From CAUPWF01 sp964369775 (GTDB lineage Bacteria > Bacillota > Clostridia > Lachnospirales > Lachnospiraceae): a stretch of 64,000 bases of DNA. The position numbers were made by a program, and so were the translations under genes. Every line of letters begins with the position of its first letter. Position 1 is the stretch's first letter. A model generated the notes under the pieces. The model did no database searches. It saw nothing but the letters and a program-made list of their open reading frames with translations, and was not told the DNA's origin. Where the stretch lies: NCBI GenBank assembly GCA_964369775.1, contig CAYJHQ010000012.1, forward strand, positions 6,633 through 70,632. The letters are read 5' to 3'. Positions 6,880-14,126 of this stretch are shown one piece after another.

Positions 6880-7326
6880 ACTACGGCTTCTCACGGCCGC
6901 TCTAAGGCTTTTCTAGCTCTAGCGTGAGGACTAGGCTGTCACTCTTCTGGAAAACGGCTTAAATCGTCAATTAGAGGTGTCTGAGAGGGTGTTTTATGCT
7001 CTGGCGTTGCTGTGTCAGGTGGCTGGACGGATTGCTGTTGCTCTTCTGAGGCGTTTAAAGGCGTGTAGGTTTGATTTTCTATGCTTGGGTGTCGTATTGT
7101 GAGGGGTGGCTGTTTCGGTGCTTTAAAACGCGGTTGAGAGCTTTCTGAGATGGTGTGGTGTACCGATTTAACAGTTGGGATGCTGAAATGAGATAGATTT
7201 TGGGCTTCTGGGCTAGGGAATGTATAGATTAACCCCACTGAGATGGTCAGATGAGAGAGTGGGTGTTTAGCCTGCGGCGCTGTCCCCAAAAAGGCTGTTG
7301 GTGTAGGGGTAGAATTCCGAGTCAAC
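6880..7326. other. Noncoding GT-skewed region beside the repeat array
   Basis: From about 6930 to 7320 the plus strand is strongly G+T-rich. It carries many short variants of CTGAGA(T)GG and GGTG(T)TTT, with few A/C runs. The only open frame (minus, 6939-7325) has no ribosome site and low-complexity Pro/Thr/Ser content, so I do not call a gene. The strand asymmetry next to an iteron array and a relaxase gene may reflect an origin or transfer region. Confidence 0.45.
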
Positions 7327-7335
7327 TTGGGTCAA

Positions 7336-7373
7336 TTATCAACATGTTATATACTCAATAGCACTTTTGATAA
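7336..7373. other. Weak dyad downstream of the relaxase gene, possible oriT
   Basis: TTATCAA (7336-7342) and TTGATAA (7367-7373) form a 7-bp inverted repeat around 24 bases that include AACATGTTATA. MOBV origins carry inverted repeats near the mob gene, but I see no clear match to the pMV158-type nick region. Low confidence. Confidence 0.2.
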
Positions 7374-7382
7374 AATGCATAA

Positions 7383-7410
7383 AAAAGAGAGGCATTTTGC
7401 CCCTCGTTTT
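7383..7410 (-). terminator. Terminator of the MOBV relaxase gene
   Basis: On the minus strand GAGGGGC pairs with GCCTCTC around a short A-rich loop, then a T-run, just after the stop codon. Confidence 0.7.
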
Positions 7411-7416
7411 CACTCT

Positions 7417-8763
7417 TTATCGCTCCATTTCGAAGTCAATTTCACGGCTTCTTACTTGCTCTTCTACTCGCTCTCCCACGGATTCCAATTCTTCGCTGTC
7501 AATAGTCACGTAACGATCCCAGAGATCCGATCCATGCTCTACTGTTTTTTCTGCCATGCTGTTCATAGCGACCTCAAACTCAACCGGAAGATTGTATTCC
7601 CCCTTTAGCTCTAAGTAGGCTTCTCCAAGAGCCGCACTTTTCTCGAATGCCTTTAGTTCTTTTCTCGCCTCTGAAAGTAGCCGTTCTATTGCATCTCGAC
7701 CTTCTGCCTGCGCGTAACTAGCAACCTCTTCCGCTAATTTATTCAAAGACTCCTCTTTTCTTGAAAGAGCCATGTCGTTTTTTTTGGCAATTTCTATCCC
7801 TTGGTTTATTCTTTCTGCTATGCCTTCTGCAACCTTTTTTGCAACCATGTTCTCCACCTTTATAGCACGAGCACCTAGAAATTTGTTGAGCGCAGATGGC
7901 CCTTTCTCTATGTCAGTCACAATCGTTTGCATCTGTTTAACAGCCTTCACATCGTCGCCAGTTAATGTGATGCTACCAGTGTCAGGAGTGTTTTGAATCT
8001 TTTGTAACACTGGGTTCTTAGATGGATTGAGTTGCTTTAAACTCTCTTCTATCTTCTCTCCTTTAAATTCCGCAACTGTTTTATGAGCTGTTTTATCTTT
8101 TAACTTTTTAGTGCCAAGCCCACGCTCCAACATCAACTCACTAATCACTTTTCTTTCGTCTCGCTGCCACTGTGTAAGAGCGCTCGCAAACTCTCCATCG
8201 CGCTCTACGGTTTTTTGCTTGTACCCCATTGCCTCTAAGGCTTTTGCTTGACTATTTCGCAATCGTTGTCCTGACTCATACTCTCCAACCGGTATATAAT
8301 CTAGGTGTAAATGTGGCGCTCCTAACTCATCTTCGTGATAGTAAGAACCAATTAATTTCATGTTGGGGTTTCTTTCCTCCCAGCCATCGGAATAAGCCTT
8401 TAAGATCTCTCGGCACACCTCATCGCTTGGGCGTTCATCTCTGGACCCGATGGTAACAATTGTTTCGTAAACTGTGCTTTTTTTCTTATCCCTTAGCACG
8501 TCTTCATAGTAGTCCACGCTCATCCTTTTTGCTTTCTCAGCCCTTGACAAATTTACTCGCTCGGCAATCTTTATATTTCTTTCCCTCACCGCCTCGCCAA
8601 ATATCTCCTGGTACGCAGCTCTAGCACTTTGATCTTTCCAGTTTTCGTGCTTTCTTGATCTATCAATATGAGCCTCTAAGGCGCCTAGATCTCTAGATCG
8701 ATTATTGTGCTCCCTGACGTAATCTTTCTCTGTACCTCTGTGTAAGCTTACCGTATATTGCAT
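7417..8763 (-). CDS. mobV: MOBV-family relaxase (Pre/Mob)
   Basis: A 448-residue protein with the Pre/Mob domain in its N-terminal half. Motif I is H-N-N-R at residues 19-22. The metal site is Y-Y-H-E-D-E-x-x-A-P-H-L-H-L-D-Y (about 141-155), the H-x-D/E ... PHxH signature of MOBV relaxases such as MobM of pMV158. These enzymes nick oriT and stay joined to the strand being transferred. The C-terminal half is a long charged coiled coil, typical of membrane or coupling contacts. GCATATTA is at 8801-8808. MOBV relaxases are usual on small mobilisable plasmids, so this one beside a full type IV secretion set is notable. Confidence 0.9.
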   Translation of the reverse strand: MQYTVSLHRGTEKDYVREHNNRSRDLGALEAHIDRSRKHENWKDQSARAAYQEIFGEAVRERNIKIAERVNLSRAEKAKRMSVDYYEDVLRDKKKSTVYETIVTIGSRDERPSDEVCREILKAYSDGWEERNPNMKLIGSYYHEDELGAPHLHLDYIPVGEYESGQRLRNSQAKALEAMGYKQKTVERDGEFASALTQWQRDERKVISELMLERGLGTKKLKDKTAHKTVAEFKGEKIEESLKQLNPSKNPVLQKIQNTPDTGSITLTGDDVKAVKQMQTIVTDIEKGPSALNKFLGARAIKVENMVAKKVAEGIAERINQGIEIAKKNDMALSRKEESLNKLAEEVASYAQAEGRDAIERLLSEARKELKAFEKSAALGEAYLELKGEYNLPVEFEVAMNSMAEKTVEHGSDLWDRYVTIDSEELESVGERVEEQVRSREIDFEMER

Positions 8764-8895
8764 ATATTTTTACCCTCTTTCTGATTATTTTCTTCAAAAT
8801 TAATATGCAAATTCTCATATCTGATTGAGGTAAAAAAGGACAAAAAAAAGACGGAACTGAGTTCCGTTTTTCTAGTCAACTTATTGAGTTTCGCA

Positions 8896-9099
8896 CTATG
8901 TTAATATCTTTTTTACAGGCGATGTTATTAATAATCCCGCTTCAATCTCCGCCTTAAAGGGATGTCCAACTTTAATTTCTGTTCGTTTTTTGAGGATTTC
9001 TTTTCGTAAAAAACGTCCTCCCTTGATAGTCATTCTTTGTAAATCCACTTCATATTTTGTTCCGCTTTTTGTTAGAAATGTAACCGTTCCTTGTCTCAT
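8896..9099 (-). CDS. Small basic hypothetical protein
   Basis: A 67-residue basic protein, third gene of a tight operon with 9096..9284 and the signal peptidase. Its ATG overlaps the upstream stop as ATGA, behind GAGGTGA. A beta-rich start (V-T-F-L-T-K-S-G-T-K-Y-E-V-D-L) is followed by a Lys/Arg-rich middle. A GGAACTGAGTTCC copy (8853) follows within the terminator. Function unknown. Confidence 0.65.
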   Translation of the reverse strand: MRQGTVTFLTKSGTKYEVDLQRMTIKGGRFLRKEILKKRTEIKVGHPFKAEIEAGLLITSPVKKILT

Positions 9100-9284
9100 T
9101 TTTCACCTCTTTCTTGCTCAAATTGTCTTTTTCTACACGTTATCATTCTACGATCTGCTTCTGCTTCTGTAGTTGTTTCTGCAAGCATAAATGCCACATC
9201 TTCATCTGTCAATTGCCCTAACTCTAATCCTATTTTCACTAAGTCTTTTTTATATTGCTTTCCTGATTTTGCTTTTCTGCCCAT
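9096..9284 (-). CDS. Small charged hypothetical protein
   Basis: A 62-residue protein coupled to the signal peptidase gene: its ATG overlaps the TAA stop (TAATG). A basic N-terminus is followed by a helix Q-L-T-D-E-D-V-A-F-M-L-A-E and an Arg-rich end. It may be a small DNA-binding or adaptor protein, but nothing diagnostic is visible. Confidence 0.65.
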   Translation of the reverse strand: MGRKAKSGKQYKKDLVKIGLELGQLTDEDVAFMLAETTTEAEADRRMITCRKRQFEQERGEK

Positions 9285-9757
9285 TATTGAAATCCTTTTA
9301 AGGCAACAATTTTTGATTCATGGACAAATGGGTCTTCCCATTCCCTACTGTCATAAGAGTTGTTTCTATTATCTCCCATTACAAAATAGCAGTCAACAGG
9401 CACTTGAAACGTTTGTGGTTTATATGCCTCTATAGCTTCGTTTAGATATGATTCGCTAAGAGCCACTCCGTTTATCAGGACTTCCCCATTTTTTGTCAAC
9501 TCAACGCTCTCTCCTGGAAGTCCGATTACTCGCTTAATGTATAGGTTTCCAGATGGGTGATTGAATACAACAATATCTTTTCTCTGAATAACATCATCTT
9601 TCCTATACTTTGCTATAAAGTCACTATCCCCTGCTTCATATGTTGGAATCATGGACCCTGTTGGTATATAAATGTGCAGCGGTAATAGTGATTTAACAAT
9701 GTAATATACACTTACTCCTAATACAACCCACCACGCTTTTCTTTTCGCATTTTTCAA
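9284..9757 (-). CDS. lepB: Type I signal peptidase
   Basis: A 157-residue peptidase with one N-terminal membrane anchor (about 9-29). The catalytic serine is in G-S-M-I-P-T (S35) and the lysine in Y-I-K-R-V-I-G-L-P-G-E (K75), with G-D-N-R-N-N-S-Y-D-S-R (about 128-138) as box E. I place the start at TTG 9757, eight bases after AAAGGGGG; the longer frame would run through GCATATTA (9784-9791). It would cleave Sec signal peptides at the outer membrane face, plausibly of the element's own adhesin and transfer proteins. Confidence 0.93.
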   Translation of the reverse strand: MKNAKRKAWWVVLGVSVYYIVKSLLPLHIYIPTGSMIPTYEAGDSDFIAKYRKDDVIQRKDIVVFNHPSGNLYIKRVIGLPGESVELTKNGEVLINGVALSESYLNEAIEAYKPQTFQVPVDCYFVMGDNRNNSYDSREWEDPFVHESKIVALKGFQ

Positions 9758-9816
9758 AAATGTCGCCCCCTTTCTTTTATTTTTAATATGCGAAATTTTG
9801 TGGTAGCTGCGATAAA

Positions 9817-10872
9817 TTATTGAGCGCAAGCCAATAGAATGTCGTAATATCCGTTCATTTTCTTTGTTAGTTCTTCGCTGCCCCCTGCCACATCTGGATG
9901 AACACGCTTTGCCAACTTGTTTCTTTTTCTTCTAAGCTCTTCTTTTGTAAACGGCTCGCTAATCCCAAAGAATTTGTAAGCTTCTTTGATTTCAGATCTA
10001 AATCCCCCTTGTGTTTGGTGATAATCTTCTCTTTTATACTGTTGTTGCTGTTGCTCTTGTTGTTGTTGCTGCTGTTGCTGTTGTTGTTGCTGCTGATACC
10101 CTCCCTGCTTTTCTTGCTGTGAAGCCCTCTCATCTTCTTGACTTGACTTTAAGTCTTTTAAAATATCACACACCGCCTCGTGCAAAATCGCTGATGCTTC
10201 CACGCAACCTATTAGCGCTGACAACAGCAAGGCAAGGATGCTGAAAATTGCAGTGGCTGCATAAAGAACAATGCTAATCATTATTGCTAAGCCAATAATT
10301 GTTAAAATGATAGATGTGCTATCAACCATCGTAACTATTACCATTACTACAAAAAATATTGATAAAGCGATATGCGCATAAGACAACAAGCGGCTCTCTA
10401 CTATTTTGTTTAGTAATTTAGCAAGCAAGTGTAGTGGGTATGTAACGATTGCCGCTACGGCTAATAGCGCCATCCATGCAAGAACCGCTATTGAAACAAT
10501 AATGCGGATGATCATTGCGCTATACAGCCCCCTTATCCATGTATAGATGTCAAATCCTGAATGCTTTACGCATATATTGTGCAACCCCTCAAAAGGCATA
10601 AGTATCAAACTTAACAGTTGCATTATTTTTGTATACAGCCATGCGAAAAGTCGCATCCCGATCCCAAAAAGGATTGTAATTACCACTCCTAATGAGATTT
10701 GTTGCCATGAGGGCATTGTAGAGAATCCTGAATTTTGAGCGACGGCATACGCTATAAGTAGCCCGCAAACGGCAATTGATGTTAGTCCGATTATCAATCT
10801 ATGTACGATATTGCATCCTAATATTCTCTTTAATAGTGTGAGTGGTAGTAATAATAATTGTATTAATTTCAT
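9817..10872 (-). CDS. Multi-pass membrane protein with poly-Gln linker and C-terminal J domain
   Basis: About 351 residues, starting at ATG 10872 behind AAAGGAGAG. The N-terminal two thirds holds at least five hydrophobic segments. A low-complexity Gln stretch follows, encoded by CAG/CAA repeats near 10040-10095. The last 55 residues form a J domain with H-P-D in R-V-H-P-D-V-A-G-G. J domains recruit DnaK/Hsp70 and stimulate its ATPase. A membrane-tethered J-protein on a plasmid could recruit host DnaK to the transfer or surface machinery; that is inference. Its promoter carries the CTTCCGTGCAAAAA box. Confidence 0.85.
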   Translation of the reverse strand: MKLIQLLLLPLTLLKRILGCNIVHRLIIGLTSIAVCGLLIAYAVAQNSGFSTMPSWQQISLGVVITILFGIGMRLFAWLYTKIMQLLSLILMPFEGLHNICVKHSGFDIYTWIRGLYSAMIIRIIVSIAVLAWMALLAVAAIVTYPLHLLAKLLNKIVESRLLSYAHIALSIFFVVMVIVTMVDSTSIILTIIGLAIMISIVLYAATAIFSILALLLSALIGCVEASAILHEAVCDILKDLKSSQEDERASQQEKQGGYQQQQQQQQQQQQQEQQQQQYKREDYHQTQGGFRSEIKEAYKFFGISEPFTKEELRRKRNKLAKRVHPDVAGGSEELTKKMNGYYDILLACAQ

Positions 10873-10904
10873 TTTCTTTCTCTCCTTTATTTTCATCTGT
10901 ATGC

Positions 10905-10948
10905 ATTATACTACGGCTTCTGCTCTCTAGTATTTTTGCACGGAAGTT
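10905..10948 (-). promoter_or_regulatory. CTTCCGTGCAAAAA-type promoter of the J-protein gene
   Basis: The -10 is TATAAT (complement of 10905-10910). The box is at 10933-10946 with a 22-base gap. Confidence 0.75.
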
Positions 10949-10960
10949 AAAAAAGGGTAA

Positions 10961-10984
10961 AAAAAAAGACAGGACTCCCCTGTC
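10961..10984 (-). terminator. Terminator of the Gp157-like gene
   Basis: GACAGG/CCTGTC stem with a five-base loop, then a run of nine T, seven bases after the stop codon at 10992. Confidence 0.8.
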
Positions 10985-10991
10985 TTGTGTG

Positions 10992-11666
10992 TTATTTTAT
11001 TTTCAGTTGTCTTGACTTTACGATGGTTGCAAATCCGACTTCCTCCCCTATGGCCTCAGACTCTATTATAAACTCCTTCACCGCATCCTTATCAATGACT
11101 CTTGTAGTCTTTTCGTTCCAGAATCTTTCTGGCACTTCTGCCTCATCGAACACCTCTAAGGCGCCAGTCCCTACACTAATGGTTAATTCGCAATGTGTAG
11201 TTTTTAGCTTTTTCTCACCGATAGAATCCAGAGCCAATTGCATAGTGTCCAGCATAGACTTAATTGTCGCTTCTCTACTTTTCTTCAACCCTTGAAGCCT
11301 CTTAATTTCATCATTGATTGACGCTTTCTCGGCTTGAATGTTTAGCAAGGCTTTGCCGTAGCCATTCAACTTTCTAATCATTAAATCCTTGGTTTCTTTT
11401 GATTGGTCATAGAGCTCACCTCTCGCATCATTGTCAGTAGCGCACTCAATTTCATCTTGAAGATCTAAGTTCGCCTCTATCAGCTCAAGCAGTGTCATCT
11501 TGCTAAGCGCTCTTCGGATTGGTTCTTCGTCCTCTAATATTTTCGCATCCTCTTTCGCTTCTCGCGCCGCCTCAACTCGATCCTTTATCAACTGCTCCTG
11601 CCTCGTGCCAAAAATAACAGCAAATTCTGCCGCTGCCTCTTTTACATCTTCTGTGTCGTACAACAT
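10992..11666 (-). CDS. Siphovirus Gp157-like protein
   Basis: A 224-residue protein whose second half matches the phage Gp157 pattern: a long coiled coil with L-Q-G-L-K-K-S-R-E-A-T-I-K-S-M-L, then G-E-K-K-L-K-T, L-E-V-F-D-E-A-E-V-P-E-R-F-W, I-D-K-D-A-V-K-E-F-I, and a basic end R-Q-L-K-I-K. Gp157 proteins are found in temperate phages, often near single-strand annealing genes, and one was linked to phage resistance in Streptococcus. Here it suggests phage-like ancestry for part of the replication module. SD is TTTAGGAGGAA with GCATATTA at 11699. Confidence 0.8.
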   Translation of the reverse strand: MLYDTEDVKEAAAEFAVIFGTRQEQLIKDRVEAAREAKEDAKILEDEEPIRRALSKMTLLELIEANLDLQDEIECATDNDARGELYDQSKETKDLMIRKLNGYGKALLNIQAEKASINDEIKRLQGLKKSREATIKSMLDTMQLALDSIGEKKLKTTHCELTISVGTGALEVFDEAEVPERFWNEKTTRVIDKDAVKEFIIESEAIGEEVGFATIVKSRQLKIK

Positions 11667-11814
11667 AATAATTCCTCCTAAAATTTATTTTTCAGAAATA
11701 ATATGCCATCTATCGTCTAATTAAATTCATTATACTTTTTTCGGAACTGAGTTCCAACTTTCTCTCCTCTTATCCCCTTGCTATATTTCGGAACTGAGTT
11801 CCAACTTTTAATAC

Positions 11815-11910
11815 TTATATAATGTTCATTACTACAATATCTTCCACCCTTATATATCTATATAATATTATTCTTTCTCTATATATAACTATATATAAAT
11901 TATCTCTATA
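11815..11910. other. Very AT-rich stretch after the large RNA
   Basis: Nearly all A/T, built from overlapping TATATA, TATAATAT and CTATATATAA units. It could be an unwinding element or the 3' trailer of the large RNA. No gene. Confidence 0.5.
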
Positions 11911-11913
11911 TAT

Positions 11914-12956
11914 GATATAAAGCGAACTTGCGTTTCGCTTTATATCAGACGAAACTTCGTTTCGTCGTAGAAACTTGTAGTTTACTGAATCTCGTTGTGG
12001 TTGAGTCCGCAATTTTCAATTGTCTTTATAGGGATAACAGGCATCTCCGATGACTGTCACCCAACGCTCTGTCTTCCAACACCGTCCCGTCGCTGTATTG
12101 TGTAGTGGGGCGACAGAGCTCTCTCCCCCCCCTGATTGACGACAGAAAGGTCCTTACTCAAAAATAGGCAAATTTTGCCCTGTTTCAAAAGAAATATTTT
12201 TTTTAAGAAGTACCAGTAGAAAATTGTCGTCAATCAGCAGGCAGCTGTTAAATAGCAACAACTGCACCTCTATTACTAGAGATCAAACTTCGTATCGGCT
12301 GTAGTATTTGGAATTTTCAGCCTCCACAGGGTCAAGGTCCGGCGTGAAACACCCACTTGTCCGCTGCCCCAATCCGGGACGGGTCTTTCTACCTATGCGT
12401 GAACGCTCCCGCTCAGGCTAGTATAGAAATATTCTTGCAAGAACCTCTAGTGCAACCTAGCTTCCCCCACTTGTTATCGTAGGGCAGGTTATTTTTTTAG
12501 TCTTAGAAATTTTCAAAGCAGTTTGTCTGCTCGAATTGTCATGGTTGTCATGTTCGCCTCAATTCGTAGGCATTTCTAAAAGGGAGATTGTTTGCGCTGT
12601 ATTTACGCGCGTATTGGGTACGACCACTTGTCGTAACAGCTTTCCTCTCAACTCCGACCCAATAGGGATTGACTACTTCCAAATAATCATCCCCCACTCA
12701 TAATGAGTGTCGCTTATTTGCTTTTTTGCTTGAATATTTGTCTTTCTTTACCACTAAGACAGAAAGTGTATGTATGCCTTTTGGATTTACGAGCCAAGAC
12801 AATAAGCTCGATTTGTGTTTGCCTTGTTGTTTTCTGAGCCAAGACAGCAGACTCAACTATTAAGACCGCGAACTCTCTCGCGCCTTCTTATTTATAATAT
12901 GAAGAACTGAGAGCCTCATGGATAAAAAGCGATGAGGTTTTTTCGAATCGATACTA
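11914..12956 (-). ncRNA. Large structured noncoding RNA, about 1 kb
   Basis: No credible open frame lies in 11,700-13,040, yet the interval has its own promoter (12962-13003) and dense complementary segments. Seen pairings: 12132-12143 with 12226-12237 (12 bp perfect); 12612-12619 with 12657-12664 enclosing hairpin 12619-12635; hairpin 12695-12709; 12503-12510 with 12572-12579 enclosing 12518-12530 and 12532-12538/12560-12566, a likely three-way junction; 3' hairpins 11948-11966 (8 bp) and 11914-11946 (13 bp perfect, loop ACGCAAG). A 12-base palindrome, TTCTTGCAAGAA, lies at 12432-12443. Size and form recall the GOLLD and ROOL classes of large phage-linked RNAs, but I cannot match a consensus. 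Confidence 0.75.
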
Positions 12957-12961
12957 TATGC

Positions 12962-13003
12962 ACTATATCCTATATGTGAAAACGCTATTTTTTTGCACGG
13001 AAG
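12962..13003 (-). promoter_or_regulatory. CTTCCGTGCAAAAA-type promoter of the large RNA
   Basis: The -10 is TATAGT (complement of 12962-12967). The box is at 12990-13003 with a 22-base gap. A second element, TCATATTA (12895-12902), lies inside the predicted transcript. Confidence 0.7.
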
Positions 13004-13017
13004 CGCCTTACTTATAA

Positions 13018-13042
13018 AAAAATAGAGCATCTCTGCTCTATT
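13018..13042 (-). terminator. Terminator of 13045..13968
   Basis: AATAGAGCA/TGCTCTATT, 9-bp stem with a four-base loop, then a T-run. It overlaps the end of the gene's stop region. Confidence 0.8.
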
Positions 13043-13044
13043 CG

Positions 13045-13968
13045 TTACTCTTGAAACAATTTTTTAATATCGAGGCTGCTTAACTCATGCCATAAATCCT
13101 GATCTCTTCCATAAATCTGCCCTACTCCATAGCCTGATGGATTATAATCTGTCTCAAGCATGAGGTTTTTTAATGGAATCTTCACTTCTTTTTCAAGTTG
13201 AATGCCTAGCAGACTACCGCCTCCGTACACAGAGTCAATGATTCCACAATTAGAATCTTTGGGCAATACAACAAATCCTTCTCCGCCACGCTTCTCTGGT
13301 GTGTATGCATCTGGATCCAGCTGTGCTGTAAACACTTTTTCAGCAAAATCTACTGCTTCATCTAGGTTCATTCGCACAAAAAAGCCTAATTTTCCAAGCG
13401 ATGATGTGGAGTTATGTAGCTCTTCGGCTGCTGTTTCTAGGTATTTGCTATCCAAGTATATTTCATTGTTTATTGCTGCGCTTAGCTGACTTTGGGAATA
13501 TCCTTGTTGGTTGGTAAGCCACAACGCAGATGAGAACTCATCATTATCTTCAACATTTTGAAAATTATTTTTGCTGTATTCATAATTGGCATCGCCCATA
13601 TCTACATACAAGCTAAATAAAACTTCACCAGACACCTTATTTTCAGGCACAAATTCAACATTTTCACTAACCCATTCATTAAAATCGTCCTCATGCTCCC
13701 AGAAATTTCTTAGCCCGCACTCCTCCGCCTCTGACTCAAACCAGTTGCGTGCGCTAAAGTAAGAATCCAGTTCTACTTCCGTTACAACCTCGTCATAGCA
13801 ATTCCTAATATCTTTTCCACTATTGAAAATTGTGTTCATCTCTTGATCGCATACCTCCCAGCTCTCACCAGATCCGTAGCTGATTTGATATTTTCCTTCA
13901 GTTGTAGTTGTGGCGAATAATCGCTTATCCATCAATGCCTCGACATTATTCATCATTTCTTTTTTCAT
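13045..13968 (-). CDS. Acidic hypothetical protein
   Basis: A 308-residue acidic protein starting at ATG 13968 behind TTTTAGGAGGAA; the longer frame upstream passes through GCATATTT (14001-14008) and is not used. The middle (about residues 55-110) is Glu/Asp/Trp-rich, and G-Y-G-V-G-Q-I-Y-G-R-D-Q-D-L-W-H is near the C-terminus. No membrane segment. The acidity and size would suit a DNA-mimic or antirestriction-type protein, but there is no motif to support that. Two GGAACTGAGTTCC copies (14032, 14080) separate it from recJ. Confidence 0.65.
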   Translation of the reverse strand: MKKEMMNNVEALMDKRLFATTTTEGKYQISYGSGESWEVCDQEMNTIFNSGKDIRNCYDEVVTEVELDSYFSARNWFESEAEECGLRNFWEHEDDFNEWVSENVEFVPENKVSGEVLFSLYVDMGDANYEYSKNNFQNVEDNDEFSSALWLTNQQGYSQSQLSAAINNEIYLDSKYLETAAEELHNSTSSLGKLGFFVRMNLDEAVDFAEKVFTAQLDPDAYTPEKRGGEGFVVLPKDSNCGIIDSVYGGGSLLGIQLEKEVKIPLKNLMLETDYNPSGYGVGQIYGRDQDLWHELSSLDIKKLFQE

Positions 13969-14094
13969 TATGATTCCTCCTAAAATTTTATTTTCAAAAG
14001 AAATATGCCATAATTCCAATAATTGAATTTAGGAACTGAGTTCCGTTTTCGAACACTTGTTTGCGTTTTTAGCGATTTTGGAACTGAGTTCCTA

Positions 14095-14120
14095 AAAAAA
14101 GAGCGAAACCGAAGTTTCAC
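14095..14120 (-). terminator. Terminator of recJ
   Basis: GTGAAAC/GTTTCGC stem closed by a TTCG loop, followed by CTCTTTTTTT. Confidence 0.75.
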
Positions 14121-14126
14121 CCATCT

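Noticed and set aside
6939..7325. Minus-strand protein-coding gene of 128 codons
   Set aside because: TTG start without ribosome site, low-complexity Pro/Thr/Ser product and a composition explained by the GT-skew of the region.
8853..8865. Palindrome is only a terminator stem
   Set aside because: Some copies do sit in terminator stems (8853, 33404), but others lie inside coding sequence or lack a T-run, so termination cannot be the only role.
11815..12012. Minus-strand 65-codon gene
   Set aside because: Crosses two strong hairpins and an AT-rich tract; product is Tyr/Ile-rich noise.
12026..12050. 23S rRNA fragment or I-SceI-like homing site (GGGATAACAGGC then ATCTCC)
   Set aside because: The match to 23S domain V is about 17 bases with a gap, and the flanks do not continue it. 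Chance or convergent similarity is more likely.
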